Below are positions 28,345 through 37,257 of a stretch of DNA of 64,000 nucleotides, in pieces. The stretch's first letter is position 1; every line of letters begins with the position of its first letter. The notes under the pieces are model-generated. The model did not search any database. It was not told the DNA's origin and saw only the letters and a program-made list of their open reading frames with translations. Origin of the DNA: Reichenbachiella faecimaris (lineage in GTDB: Bacteria; Bacteroidota; Bacteroidia; Cytophagales; Cyclobacteriaceae); assembly GCF_900176375.1 (NCBI RefSeq), contig NZ_FWYF01000001.1, positions 434,001 through 498,000 of the forward strand, in the 5' to 3' direction. The translations under genes and the position numbers were made by a program.

Positions 28345-28926
28345 TTACTTTTTCAATAACACGCCCTGGTTGTATTCGTATTCCAACGTCACGTTTCCAT
28401 CTTGGTCAAACCATCTGGCAATACCATGCATTTTTCCGTTCTCCCAGTGACTCTCTTCCATGATTTTACCATTGTCATAAAATTGTGAACGCTTGCCGTG
28501 ATACTCTCCTGCGATATAATTTCTTTTTTCAACAATCTTGCCATAATTATAATAGATAAATTCACCATGCTCTATGCCATTGACATAGTCAGCTTTTAGC
28601 GTCAGATTGCCGTTATTATCTATTTCTAGGTGCGTACCATGCAAAGTGCCATTGACATAAGTAGAAATGGACTTCACTAACTCATTGGGGTGATACGTAA
28701 TCCAACTACCATTTCTAAAGCCATTCAAATAATCTCCTTGTTGCTCCAATTTTTCGCCAAATTTCATGGTGGCTTTGACTAAGCCTGGCATGTGATCAAA
28801 TTCGATTTTTTCGGCATAGTCTGGTAGATTGTCAATACTTTCGGCACCTCCAGAAGTTACGACTCCTGAATCACAGGCAGAAAGTACAAGTACCACCAAA
28901 AATAGAAAGGATAAGCTCTTTTTCAT
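28345..28926 (-). CDS. MORN_2-repeat lipoprotein (YwqK-like)
   Basis: The lipoprotein signal ends in LVVLVLSAC. The mature protein contains about five MORN_2 repeats with the pattern Y.NG..HG..., for example YVNGTLHGTHLEI, YVNGIEHGEFIYYNYGK, YIAGEYHGKRSQFYDNGK and WENGKMHGIARWFDQDGN. Proteins of this kind are often labelled YwqK-family antitoxin repeats, but no toxin is next to this one, and the anchoring suggests an envelope role of unknown nature. It is downstream of a glycosyltransferase operon but separated by about 39 bases. Confidence 0.87.
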   Translation of the reverse strand: MKKSLSFLFLVVLVLSACDSGVVTSGGAESIDNLPDYAEKIEFDHMPGLVKATMKFGEKLEQQGDYLNGFRNGSWITYHPNELVKSISTYVNGTLHGTHLEIDNNGNLTLKADYVNGIEHGEFIYYNYGKIVEKRNYIAGEYHGKRSQFYDNGKIMEESHWENGKMHGIARWFDQDGNVTLEYEYNQGVLLKK

Positions 28927-28965
28927 TTTACAGAATTTTGATTTTAATGCTCAAATCTAAAATGA

Positions 28966-29556
28966 TTATTGGAAATTTTCCCTTACCAGATTCCAATCAT
29001 CTAAAGTATCGACATCAATTAATTCAGCTAATAGATCATAGCTCTTGCCCAGAGACTTGATCTGATCGATTGTTTGACTTAAAACCTGATCCGTACTCCA
29101 ATTGATACCCTCAAATAATGCTGAATCCAGTTGCTTCATGCCTAATAAATAGTAGCCCCCGTCATTAGCTGGGCCAATCACAAAGTCATGGTGTTGAAGC
29201 CTGTCAAATGCGTTAGTGATTATGTCAGACGATAACTGTGCACAATCAGTTCCAATGATGCATACCTTACTGTATTTTGTTAATTCTACCTTAAAGGCTT
29301 CTTCCATTTTGTTACCCAAATCTCCAGATGACTGAAGTTTATTTTGAGCGGCCGCCCAGGAATCATTTTCAGGAATAAATGAAGTGTAGTAAACTATAAC
29401 ATCCACATTTACCTTGGCCGTTTCCCGTTGGGTAAAAGACAAAAGCTGCTTATATATATGAAGTGCTTGTTCGTCTCCCACAGTCACTGCTAAACGGGTC
29501 TTTACCTTTCCAATTTCAGAATTTTTAACAAAAATAATCAAAGCATTTTTAGACAT
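28966..29556 (-). CDS. TIGR04282 family (DUF2064) glycosyltransferase-like protein
   Basis: The sequence begins KNALIIFVKNSEIGKVKTRLAVTVGD, and has VCIIGTDCAQLSSDIITNAF and FVIGPANDGGYYLLGM, the hallmarks of the TIGR04282/DUF2064 family within the GT-A fold. Family members are named after arsenosugar biosynthesis but occur widely with other glycosyltransferases. Here there are no arsenic genes and the upstream neighbours are a GT-C mannosyltransferase-like protein and two GT2 enzymes; a role in making a glycolipid or surface glycan is inferred. It is the last gene of the overlapping operon. Confidence 0.88.
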   Translation of the reverse strand: MSKNALIIFVKNSEIGKVKTRLAVTVGDEQALHIYKQLLSFTQRETAKVNVDVIVYYTSFIPENDSWAAAQNKLQSSGDLGNKMEEAFKVELTKYSKVCIIGTDCAQLSSDIITNAFDRLQHHDFVIGPANDGGYYLLGMKQLDSALFEGINWSTDQVLSQTIDQIKSLGKSYDLLAELIDVDTLDDWNLVRENFQ

Positions 29557-30847
29557 GTTTTAATAATGTTTTGTTTTTATATAACTCAAAAGAAGCTACA
29601 CCAATAACAATAAAATACTCAATAGCTATCCAAATCATAGGGTGCTGATAACCATTCTCCGTATACCCTGAGTATGATACAAAAACGAGTCCAGACCAGA
29701 TAATTGGAAAAGCATAACCACTCATGCAACCAAATGCAATCAGTGGAATGACATACCAGGGATGTACTGTGGTGGCAAATATCAATTGAATGAGCAAAAT
29801 GATAGTAAACGCCTTAGCCCAATCCGTATGTTCTTTGACCTTATATAAACAATAAGTCATAATAAGACCAAAAGCTATGACGGAAAGCCATGGCCCTACA
29901 GTTTGCACCACATCGTAGCCTTTGACCCAGTACCCTATGGCTCGCATGAGAAAAAACAAGCCCGCATTGAATTCAAATTTCCGAAAAAACAGATCCAAAC
30001 CACTGCCCATTCCATCTAGCATTTGAAAATCCAAAAAGGGAAGTGAGAAAAATACTATGCTCACTCCTATTAGGGCATAACTTTTTATGGATTTTTGCCA
30101 GCCCAGCTTTCTAAATAATACAGGCAAAAACATCAAAGGAGTCAGCTTTGTCAACACACCAAAAGACAAGGCCAAAGCAGCTTTTTTCCAATTGCCTTTT
30201 TCATAAAACCACCAGGCCAACAGAATGAAGAATAATACCATACCCTCGAAGTGCACATTTCCAATCAACTCCAAAATAACTAAAGGATTCAAAGCGTAAA
30301 GCACTACTCTGGAGGCACTAGACGTTAGTTGAAAAAGCAACCATATCACGCCAATTTCAAATAATAATAGAATAATCCTGAACGTGGTCAAAGTCCAAAA
30401 CAGAGACTTTATACCTAAATAAGATGGAATTGAAAATACGTATTGACTGAAAGGTGGATAGGTAGAATGATATTCTTGAGAATTCAATTTTTCGAATACC
30501 TCATTCAAATTTTCAGGCTGTTCTTTGATCAGCTCAGCTGGAGTTGATTCATAAGGATTTATACCTTCGGCCCTAATATGACCATCCCAAATAAAACGAA
30601 AATAATCGTCAGACAAAGTGGGTGCTCCAAAAAATAGGGCCAATCGTATGAAAATAGCAACAATCAAAATTTGTTTGAAACTGAATTCAGATTTGAAATA
30701 GAGCAAACCATAGGCTACAAATGAAATTCCAAAAAGCGACAGGAGCCAAGCACTATTTCTGGCCGTTTCATAATGCAAAAAAAGAATGGGCAAAACCAAG
30801 CCAAAACCAAGCCATGCAGTAGTCCATCCTAATGGCTTTTTAGGCAT
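29549..30847 (-). CDS. GT-C-type integral membrane glycosyltransferase (mannosyltransferase-like)
   Basis: The ATG at 30847 (MPKKPLGW) overlaps the end of the upstream gene by 8 bases, which fits the tight operon; an earlier ATG at 30892 would overlap by 53 bases. About ten hydrophobic segments can be seen. The sequence SDDYFRFIWDGHIRAEGINPYES after the second membrane segment is the catalytic-loop signature of polyprenyl-phosphate-sugar-using GT-C enzymes, with the DD acidic pair. It probably transfers a sugar from a lipid-linked donor on the periplasmic face. Confidence 0.83.
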   Translation of the reverse strand: MPKKPLGWTTAWLGFGLVLPILFLHYETARNSAWLLSLFGISFVAYGLLYFKSEFSFKQILIVAIFIRLALFFGAPTLSDDYFRFIWDGHIRAEGINPYESTPAELIKEQPENLNEVFEKLNSQEYHSTYPPFSQYVFSIPSYLGIKSLFWTLTTFRIILLLFEIGVIWLLFQLTSSASRVVLYALNPLVILELIGNVHFEGMVLFFILLAWWFYEKGNWKKAALALSFGVLTKLTPLMFLPVLFRKLGWQKSIKSYALIGVSIVFFSLPFLDFQMLDGMGSGLDLFFRKFEFNAGLFFLMRAIGYWVKGYDVVQTVGPWLSVIAFGLIMTYCLYKVKEHTDWAKAFTIILLIQLIFATTVHPWYVIPLIAFGCMSGYAFPIIWSGLVFVSYSGYTENGYQHPMIWIAIEYFIVIGVASFELYKNKTLLKHV

Positions 30848-32294
30848 GTTTGATGTGCTTGATAGAGTGAAAAAAAACAATCCCAAAACCAACAGCTAGC
30901 ATGATATGAAAAATAATCAAGCCAAAATCATGAAGAAGCCATGCAGAAACAATGCCCCAAATAAAATAAACACAAAGTAGCCCTTCCATCAATATCCCCC
31001 AAGTAAGCGTTGGTTTGATATATTGATTGCCAAACCAGCTTTCCTTTTTGTTGGTCACATTGAATTTTGGGGTTCGGACAAATGGTGTCTTTACACCTAA
31101 AAAACCTTCCATAACAGCAATAGCATTGTGCAAAGCCAATCCCATTGAAAAGGATAAGAAAAGGGGGAATTTCTTTAGAAATACCAATTTGGGATTCACT
31201 TTTTCAATTTGCTTCATACCCACATAGTAGAAAGCCGCAATTGAAAAGAAACCAATTAGGAAAAGACTACCTAGGTTGAATAACCACTCTAAACTAGCAT
31301 TGGCATCCTTAATATAGAGCATAGGAATACTCAAAATAGATGCTGAGAGTAATAGCACAAAAACACTGCTATTGAGTAAGTGAATGGCAGCATGGGCCTT
31401 AGTTTTAAAACTCTGATCTGATCTAAAAACTTTGAACAAATGTTTTTTGGCGGTTTCGGCTGCCCCTTTGTTCCAGCGATACTGTTGTGATTTAATCGCA
31501 GACATGATCACTGGGAGTTCTGCTGGTGACTCCACGCTTTCATCAAATTGAAACTGCCATCCTCTAAGCTGTGCACGATAGCTCAAATCCAAATCCTCAG
31601 TCAGGGTATCCGCAGACCATCCCCCTGCGTCTAATACACAGGATTTTCTCCAGATTCCAGCCGTTCCGTTAAAATTCATAAAACTTCCTGAGCGATTGCG
31701 ACCACCCTGCTCTACTGTAAAGTGTGCATCCAAACCAAAGGCCTGCATCTCGGTAAGCATAGAATAATTTTTATTCACATGACCCCAGCGAGTTTGCACC
31801 ATTCCAATTTTGTCATTCACAAAAAAGCCGACTGTTCTTCTGAGAAAATCTGTAGTTGGTAAAAAATCAGAGTCAAATATGGCAGTGAACTCACCCTTGC
31901 AAAAATCAGTTCCATACGCCAACGCACCTGCCTTAAACCCCGTTCGATTTTCACGTTGAACATGTCGAATATCAAACCCTTGTGATTGATAAAAATTCAC
32001 TTTTCTAGCGATCAGATCTACCGTTTCATCCGTAGAATCATCTAAAACCTGAATCTCTAATTTCTCTTTAGGGTAATCCAACCTGACCACACAATCAATC
32101 AAACGTTCTGCTACATACTTTTCATTGTAAATAGGTAGCTGTACAGTCACTATGGGTAAGAATTCGGGATCAAATAAAGAGGGCTCTCCTCTTCTTGGAC
32201 GCGTATATACCCATGTCAGATGCAACTGCCCCAGACTAAACAAAAATATGGCCAACAAAGCCGTACCATACACGATCACTACGATCCACTCCAT
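30840..32294 (-). CDS. Processive-type GT2 glycosyltransferase (cellulose-synthase-like membrane enzyme)
   Basis: An N-terminal membrane segment precedes a GT-A domain: PIVTVQLPIYNEKYVAERLIDCV, VLDDSTDETVDL, FDSDFLP (DxD), TLTEDLDLSYRAQLRGW (ED) and QQYRWNKGAAE (QxxRW). Several membrane segments follow. This is the architecture of BcsA-like and ceramide-glucosyltransferase-like GT2 proteins. It most likely uses a nucleotide-sugar on the cytoplasmic side. Its stop TAA is within an 8-base overlap with the GT-C gene. No PilZ domain or BcsB partner is present, so it does not look like cellulose synthase itself. Confidence 0.9.
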   Translation of the reverse strand: MEWIVVIVYGTALLAIFLFSLGQLHLTWVYTRPRRGEPSLFDPEFLPIVTVQLPIYNEKYVAERLIDCVVRLDYPKEKLEIQVLDDSTDETVDLIARKVNFYQSQGFDIRHVQRENRTGFKAGALAYGTDFCKGEFTAIFDSDFLPTTDFLRRTVGFFVNDKIGMVQTRWGHVNKNYSMLTEMQAFGLDAHFTVEQGGRNRSGSFMNFNGTAGIWRKSCVLDAGGWSADTLTEDLDLSYRAQLRGWQFQFDESVESPAELPVIMSAIKSQQYRWNKGAAETAKKHLFKVFRSDQSFKTKAHAAIHLLNSSVFVLLLSASILSIPMLYIKDANASLEWLFNLGSLFLIGFFSIAAFYYVGMKQIEKVNPKLVFLKKFPLFLSFSMGLALHNAIAVMEGFLGVKTPFVRTPKFNVTNKKESWFGNQYIKPTLTWGILMEGLLCVYFIWGIVSAWLLHDFGLIIFHIMLAVGFGIVFFHSIKHIKHA

Positions 32295-32996
32295 CTATAA
32301 ATATCTAAATATCGTTCGAATGATTTTGAATCCGGCCAATAGCGTTCCCTTAATGGTTCCAGATATCTTTGATACACCAATTCTGTTGCGATAGTTCACA
32401 GGTACCTCAGCTATTTGCATCTTTAGCTTGGCGGCTTTCAGTTGCATCTCCACTGTCCAGCCGTAGGTTTTATCCTGCATATCCATGGCAAGCAAGCTTT
32501 GATACCTTACTGCACGAAATGGCCCTAAATCAGTGTACTGCACTTTGTAAAAAACCTTCAGTAGATAGGTTGCCAACCAATTTCCAAATACTTGCTGGGG
32601 AGTCATAGAACCGGTTTCCTTTTTACCCAAAGCTCTGGAGCCAATCACCAAATCAGCGTTACCAACTCTAATGGGTTCTAACAGGGCATGCATATATTCT
32701 GGATAGTCTGAATGGTCACCATCCAAAAACACAACTGCATCAGGTTTTGGGTTTATTTCATTGGCGATATAGGACATAGCTTTCAAGCAGGCACTGCCAT
32801 ACCCTCTAGCTGATTCTTCAAGAACCACTGCGCCTCGCTCCTTTGCCACCTCTATGGTATCATCAGTGGAGCCATTGTCTACCACTATGATATGTCTGAC
32901 ACGTTCTTTTGGGATTTCATCTATCACCATCCCAACAGCATTCTGCTCATTGAGCACGGGGATAATTACATCTACGATCTGAGGTTTGGGCATCAA
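32295..32996 (-). CDS. GT2 glycosyltransferase, polyprenyl-phosphate sugar transferase-like
   Basis: This 233-residue soluble GT-A domain has VDVIIPVLNEQNAVGMVIDEIP, VVDNGSTDDTIEVAKERGA, YGSACLKAM and FLDGDHSDYP, similar to the DPM1-like proteins that load a sugar on a polyprenyl phosphate. It lacks the two C-terminal membrane helices of GtrB-like members. The stop abuts the start of the next gene (32294/32295) and its own start overlaps the previous gene by 4 bases. It could make the lipid-linked donor used by the GT-C protein; this division of work is an inference. Confidence 0.87.
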   Translation of the reverse strand: MMPKPQIVDVIIPVLNEQNAVGMVIDEIPKERVRHIIVVDNGSTDDTIEVAKERGAVVLEESARGYGSACLKAMSYIANEINPKPDAVVFLDGDHSDYPEYMHALLEPIRVGNADLVIGSRALGKKETGSMTPQQVFGNWLATYLLKVFYKVQYTDLGPFRAVRYQSLLAMDMQDKTYGWTVEMQLKAAKLKMQIAEVPVNYRNRIGVSKISGTIKGTLLAGFKIIRTIFRYL

Positions 32997-33361
32997 TCCT
33001 CTGGGTAAGGAATGAAAATGAAATTGGTGAACTTTTCATCTACCACAAATAGGCAACAGAATTCATCTGGATTTTTATAAGCCTCCTTGAAAATGTCAAC
33101 GTTCTTTTCTTTGACTAAATCACGCTGCACGAATTCATCCAAATAAGAGGCCGAGTAGTTCCATTCAGCATCCAATTCTTTCTGTTTGATCAAAATCTGT
33201 CCAACGCCTACATCTGTTTTAGCAATAGGAAATATGGGATACTCCGAGAATCCCCTACTTCTTATTTGATAAGAAGCTTCTTTCAGATTGTCTGATACTT
33301 TGATAAAGTCCTGGGTGATAGTTCCCAAGTATTTGCCGCTTAGTTCTGGATCGTTATTCAT
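32993..33361 (-). CDS. Conserved-looking cytoplasmic protein of unknown function, head of glycosyltransferase operon
   Basis: At 122 residues, without a signal peptide or membrane segments, it has an alpha/beta pattern that ends in EFCCLFVVDEKFTNFIFIPYPED. I do not recognise a named family, although the phrase QIRSRGFSEYPIFPIAKTDVGVGQILI looks like a small regulatory or chaperone-like fold. The start lies at an ATG after a 168-base noncoding gap and the stop overlaps the GT2 start by 4 bases, so it is the first gene of the operon. A role in the glycosylation pathway is likely only from position. Confidence 0.7.
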   Translation of the reverse strand: MNNDPELSGKYLGTITQDFIKVSDNLKEASYQIRSRGFSEYPIFPIAKTDVGVGQILIKQKELDAEWNYSASYLDEFVQRDLVKEKNVDIFKEAYKNPDEFCCLFVVDEKFTNFIFIPYPED

Positions 33362-33529
33362 TGTCTATTCAAAAATTAGAGAATCAAGATTCAAAATTAG
33401 CGAGGAATGCCTGATCGGCAAAAGAATATATCCCACTTGATCTGACTTTATGAAAATCTTGAGTCGCAGAGTTACAATTCAAGAGATACTTTCTTTTGAC
33501 AACGATGGATCCGCAGATTTTGGGTTGTT

Positions 33530-34246
33530 TTAATGCATAATCCCCTTTTCCTTTAGGAGCTTATACTTTTCCCCACAATTCATGCTTGTCAATTCAGCAC
33601 CATTGGAACCTTTACCCTTCCCTTTTTTGTATTGGGCTTTGTTTTCGGCTACAAATGAGTTCCAAAAGGCTTGAGCTTCTTCCCTGAAAATATCTATAAC
33701 ATGTCCATCTACTTCTTGATTATGAGCGTCATTGTCAGGATAGGTTTCAATCAGTTTGGCAAGCTCACGATCTACCTGATTCAAGTCATTGATATCCAAT
33801 TCTCCATGATTAAATCTGGGGACACCAAGCACAAATTTGGTGATATATTGAACGGCATAGATATCTTCTGCATCCAAAGAAGCCCCTTTTACCTCTAGCT
33901 CCTTTTGCATGGGCAGAGCAAAACTCTCAGCAATAAAAGAACGCTCTGTACCATCTAGAACAACTAATTCATCATAAGTCTCTTGAAGTTTTTTTGTTCC
34001 TGCCAATGGATCTTTCCCTTTCTGCTTGTTCTCTTTCTTTTTGACTTCTATTTCCTTAGCAACAGGCTTAAGTTTTGGAGCCGTGGTGTTCCATGTACTT
34101 AGAAATTCGTACAATGGCTTTCTGATTTTGCTTTTTTCTGAATGATGAAGTGAGGCTACCTTATCCGAAATCGTCTGTTGTCCAAAGCATGAAATTGCAA
34201 AAAAACAACCTATTAAAAAAAATATTGAAGTTTTGGAGATAGCCAT
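33530..34246 (-). CDS. Exported protein of unknown function
   Basis: The ATG at 34246 opens a signal peptide (SIFFLIGCFFAISCFGQQ); an upstream in-frame ATG would add 29 residues that do not look like part of it. The mature protein is helical and lysine/glutamate-rich, with EVKKKENKQKGKDPLAGTKKL, a central helix bundle and a lysine-glycine tail (KKGKGKGSNGAELTSMNC) that ends in GIMH. I do not recognise a family. The C in FAISCFGQ lies in the signal and might make it a lipoprotein, but Q-Q after GQ suggests ordinary cleavage. Monocistronic by spacing. Confidence 0.65.
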   Translation of the reverse strand: MAISKTSIFFLIGCFFAISCFGQQTISDKVASLHHSEKSKIRKPLYEFLSTWNTTAPKLKPVAKEIEVKKKENKQKGKDPLAGTKKLQETYDELVVLDGTERSFIAESFALPMQKELEVKGASLDAEDIYAVQYITKFVLGVPRFNHGELDINDLNQVDRELAKLIETYPDNDAHNQEVDGHVIDIFREEAQAFWNSFVAENKAQYKKGKGKGSNGAELTSMNCGEKYKLLKEKGIMH

Positions 34247-34425
34247 GAATTTGGAGTTGTGAAGTTCTAATGATGAATAAAAATAAATACAATTCTGGAA
34301 ATCCTCATTTCGAATGATAAAATTTGGTCGCAACGAGATGTGAAAATTTGTTCACTTTTTTATTTACCGCATGCCTACAAGGCATAACCCTTCTTACCGC
34401 ATAGTCTCATTGAAGTAGTTGCGGT

Positions 34426-35133
34426 TTATTCAATCACATCAGGTTGATTTTCTATAATTCCGTAGTGTGCATGATCTTTTCCTTTTTCGAGTGCCCATCC
34501 AGCATTTCCGAAATCAAAATGCCAGTATTCTTTAAGATCTACCACAAAATCCTCTGCCTCAAAAAGTCCGATGAGCAATGCTCTATTTTCTTTCGCCTCT
34601 GCTGATATTTCAGGATGGTGAGGGTAGCATTTTTTATTGAGATCAATTTTCAATCCATCGTTTGTTCCAAAATCCATCACACAATCAGCTTTCAGATCAT
34701 AAATAAGAGCATCAACTGCTCCTCCAGTGGTGTGTGTCGATTCCTTTTCTGGTGCAATGAAATAAGAAACAATTTTATGAATTTCATCCATTCCCATGTC
34801 TGGATATTTCTTGAGCTGTAAGGCCACGCACTCATCCCATAGCATTCTTTGATGATCAAAAGATCGCCATACCGAGCGAATAATCAGTCTTTTATCATCT
34901 TTATCCAAAGCACGACTAATTCTCCCTATTTTTTCAAAAATAGACTCTCGTACCAAATATCGATAATCTTCTTTAATAGATGGCTCATAAACCAATTTGA
35001 ATCCCGCGTCTAAAAGACTTCTCATGGGAGAAAAATCTTCTCTAATCTCTATGGTTGGAAAAAGCATTTTGTGCTTTAGGTCTTTCTCCTCTACCATTTT
35101 GCAATATTGGTCGGTATTCATTTGTGTTGACAT
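34426..35133 (-). CDS. VanX-like D-Ala-D-Ala dipeptidase (M15D)
   Basis: From the ATG at 35133 the protein has 235 residues. The zinc site is as in VanX/DdpX: STHTTGGAVDALIYD gives H134 and D141, and KEYWHFDFGN gives E202 and H205; VWRSFDHQ carries the arginine R90. Family members cut D-Ala-D-Ala or related D,D-dipeptides in the cytoplasm. No signal peptide is visible, consistent with cytoplasmic action. The start is uncertain: 35133 overlaps the preceding racemase gene by 92 bases, 35067 by 26 bases. It is the last gene of the DUF1611-racemase operon, which suggests D-amino-acid salvage rather than vancomycin resistance. Confidence 0.85.
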   Translation of the reverse strand: MSTQMNTDQYCKMVEEKDLKHKMLFPTIEIREDFSPMRSLLDAGFKLVYEPSIKEDYRYLVRESIFEKIGRISRALDKDDKRLIIRSVWRSFDHQRMLWDECVALQLKKYPDMGMDEIHKIVSYFIAPEKESTHTTGGAVDALIYDLKADCVMDFGTNDGLKIDLNKKCYPHHPEISAEAKENRALLIGLFEAEDFVVDLKEYWHFDFGNAGWALEKGKDHAHYGIIENQPDVIE

Positions 35134-36181
35134 AATTTTTAATAATTGTTTGTGAGCCCATGACAGAAAGCAATGCACCATAATTTAGACTAAATGTAAC
35201 CCGATCCCCTACCTCCAATGTTTTTTCGTGAGTATTCAAAATCAAATGATCGCTACTGGCTCCAAGTATCGTCATATTTTCAGGAGGGATTAGGCCATCT
35301 GTCTGCACATCTAATTTTCCTATGGCTAAAATGGCACGGTTAATCTGACCCAGGTCCTCAAATACAGGCTTGTTGCCAAAGGCATCCAAACCTGACTCTC
35401 CAAAAGGAATAGAAGGTTTGACACCAGAATCTATGACCTCAACTGACAAAGCAAAGGCATCTGTATGTAGATCAGGAATGGGTTTTCTCTCTAATGTTTC
35501 ACGGCCAAGAAATATGGATTCTCCCAGGCGAAGGTTATTAATTCTTCCCAGCACTTCTGACTTGGTAAACCAATTATAATTAGCAGAATTTCCTCCTGAA
35601 ACAATGGATAGTATAATATTGAATCTTTTTTCCAAGTCTACAGCCAATGAAGATAACGTTCTCATCTTACGGGCATTGGGTTTAATTCCTCCAAAACATG
35701 CCAAATTGGTTCCGATTCCAATGAGTTTAATATTGGGAAGTCTGAGTATTTTTCTAACCATATCATTGAGATCAATGGGCATCACACCTTCCCTCAAATC
35801 GCCCATCTCTATCATCAGTATGATTTTATGAACCACGTTCACCTTTACAGCAGCTTTTGATAACAGCTGGATGACTGTCAGATTGCTATTTAAGCTTATT
35901 TCTGTATACTTCACGACAGCATCCACTTCACTGGGAAGGGTTCTTAATAAAAGAAATTTGGCGTGTACGCCAGCATCCAAGATGTTCTTAATGTTCTCCA
36001 ATCTAGAATCTGCCAGAAAATTGAGCCCATTGTTTACCAGAATATTAGCCAGATTAGGGTCACCACAAACCGCTTTGGTAACAGCAAAAATATTAATCCC
36101 TCTAGCACCATAAAGCGCTTTCAGGGCTCGGACGTTACTCGCGATTTTTTCAAGATCAACGACTATTTCTGGACTAGACAT
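35042..36181 (-). CDS. PLP-dependent alanine/ornithine racemase family enzyme
   Basis: The fold-type III racemase N-terminus reads EIVVDLEKIASNVRALKALYGARGINIFAVTKAVCGDP, and K36 in TKAVCG is the PLP lysine. Later motifs include RLGESIFLGRET near the phosphate-binding region and FSLNYGALLSVM at the C-terminus. The TKAVCG motif is the version used by ornithine/lysine-type racemases rather than the AVVKANAYG of Alr. It racemises an L/D amino acid, and its exact substrate is unknown. It overlaps the upstream DUF1611 gene by 19 bases. Confidence 0.85.
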   Translation of the reverse strand: MSSPEIVVDLEKIASNVRALKALYGARGINIFAVTKAVCGDPNLANILVNNGLNFLADSRLENIKNILDAGVHAKFLLLRTLPSEVDAVVKYTEISLNSNLTVIQLLSKAAVKVNVVHKIILMIEMGDLREGVMPIDLNDMVRKILRLPNIKLIGIGTNLACFGGIKPNARKMRTLSSLAVDLEKRFNIILSIVSGGNSANYNWFTKSEVLGRINNLRLGESIFLGRETLERKPIPDLHTDAFALSVEVIDSGVKPSIPFGESGLDAFGNKPVFEDLGQINRAILAIGKLDVQTDGLIPPENMTILGASSDHLILNTHEKTLEVGDRVTFSLNYGALLSVMGSQTIIKNYVNTNEYRPILQNGRGERPKAQNAFSNHRD

Positions 36182-37257
36182 GGAACTTGGCTCTTTTTTG
36201 CAAGCTCTGGAAACACCTCAAATAATTTTTTCATCAATTTTCCACACCCATGTTTGAGCACATCCGTGGTTGGTAGTTTATACTCATCTTCATAATCCAA
36301 CACCGTTTGATCCACTTCTTGATCTGACATATCTTCATGATTGATTGTAATCGCAATCACCTCTGAATTTGAAAAGGTTTCAATCAAATGAATCTCACTC
36401 GCCAATGTAGGCATAGCAATGGCTGGGTAATCGCAATGATTGATTCTTTTAGGCGGATGCTGAACTATGATGGCTTTGGGCAGTGCCCCTCTGATAATGG
36501 CAGTTGAAGATGTAAATGCTGGATGACTCAAAGCACCCTGTCCTTCAACAATAATAATATCTGGGTTTTCGCTTTCCACGGCATTTAGAATGGCATTTTC
36601 GACTTCACCGGTAGAAAACCCTGAACTCAAAACATCTATAGCTATTCCATATTTAGAGCCTTGAAGCAATCCCGTCTGCCCAGTTGAGATAAACACGGCG
36701 TCGATTCCCTCGCCTTTGAGCGCCTCTACCAACTTCACGGCTGTTGTTCTTTTTCCAACTGCGCAATCCGTCCCAAAAACAGTAATTACTGGTGTTTTAA
36801 TAGCATGAATTTTGCCCGAAAAAATATGAAGGTCTTTTCGTGCTGGAGGTTTCCTGATGTCGCTAATGGTTACGCTATATTTAGCAGCGTTTTGGACAAA
36901 CTCTTCATCCTCTGTAAAAAACTCAGGCAGTCCATTTACGATATTCATACCAGATTTCATGGCATGAATAATCACATTTCTTTGATCTTCATTCAGAAAA
37001 GATTCTAATGGCGCAATACCGTAAATAAAATATTGAGGAATTTGATTCAATGAGGTGATGGCATGATCAATACTACTAAAAACAGGCATTCCATTTTTAG
37101 TCCCGTCCAAATACTCTCCAGCATCCTGACCCTTTTTTGTACTGTCTATCACGCCTACTATGTCATATTTTTCAGAATGCCTGACCAGGCCATTGGCCAC
37201 TTTACCATCAAGTTTTCCTAATTCGTTTTCGCTATAGACTAATGCAGTCATTTTCAT
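36163..37257 (-). CDS. DUF1611 family P-loop protein (DgcN-like)
   Basis: The N-terminal 140 residues form a Rossmann-like domain (IVGVIDSTKKGQDAGEYLDGTKNGMPVF, then IVNGLPEFFTED). The C-terminal domain has a P-loop-like GTDCAVGKRTT at residues 162-172 and EGQGALSHPA near 258, as in DUF1611. Family member DgcN is reported to act on D-glutamate together with DgcA. Here the partner is an ornithine-type racemase instead of a DgcA-like epimerase. It is the first gene of a three-gene operon with a VanX-like peptidase. Possible activity is N-acylation of a D-amino acid, but that is inferred. Confidence 0.82.
   Translation of the reverse strand: MKMTALVYSENELGKLDGKVANGLVRHSEKYDIVGVIDSTKKGQDAGEYLDGTKNGMPVFSSIDHAITSLNQIPQYFIYGIAPLESFLNEDQRNVIIHAMKSGMNIVNGLPEFFTEDEEFVQNAAKYSVTISDIRKPPARKDLHIFSGKIHAIKTPVITVFGTDCAVGKRTTAVKLVEALKGEGIDAVFISTGQTGLLQGSKYGIAIDVLSSGFSTGEVENAILNAVESENPDIIIVEGQGALSHPAFTSSTAIIRGALPKAIIVQHPPKRINHCDYPAIAMPTLASEIHLIETFSNSEVIAITINHEDMSDQEVDQTVLDYEDEYKLPTTDVLKHGCGKLMKKLFEVFPELAKKSQVPCLVQK

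Noticed and set aside
28345-28926. YwqK-like MORN protein as an antitoxin
   Set aside because: No neighbouring toxin gene and it is a lipoprotein; an envelope role is more likely.
34426-35133. Vancomycin-resistance role for the VanX-like gene
   Set aside because: No vanH or vanA homologues nearby; neighbours point to D-amino-acid salvage.
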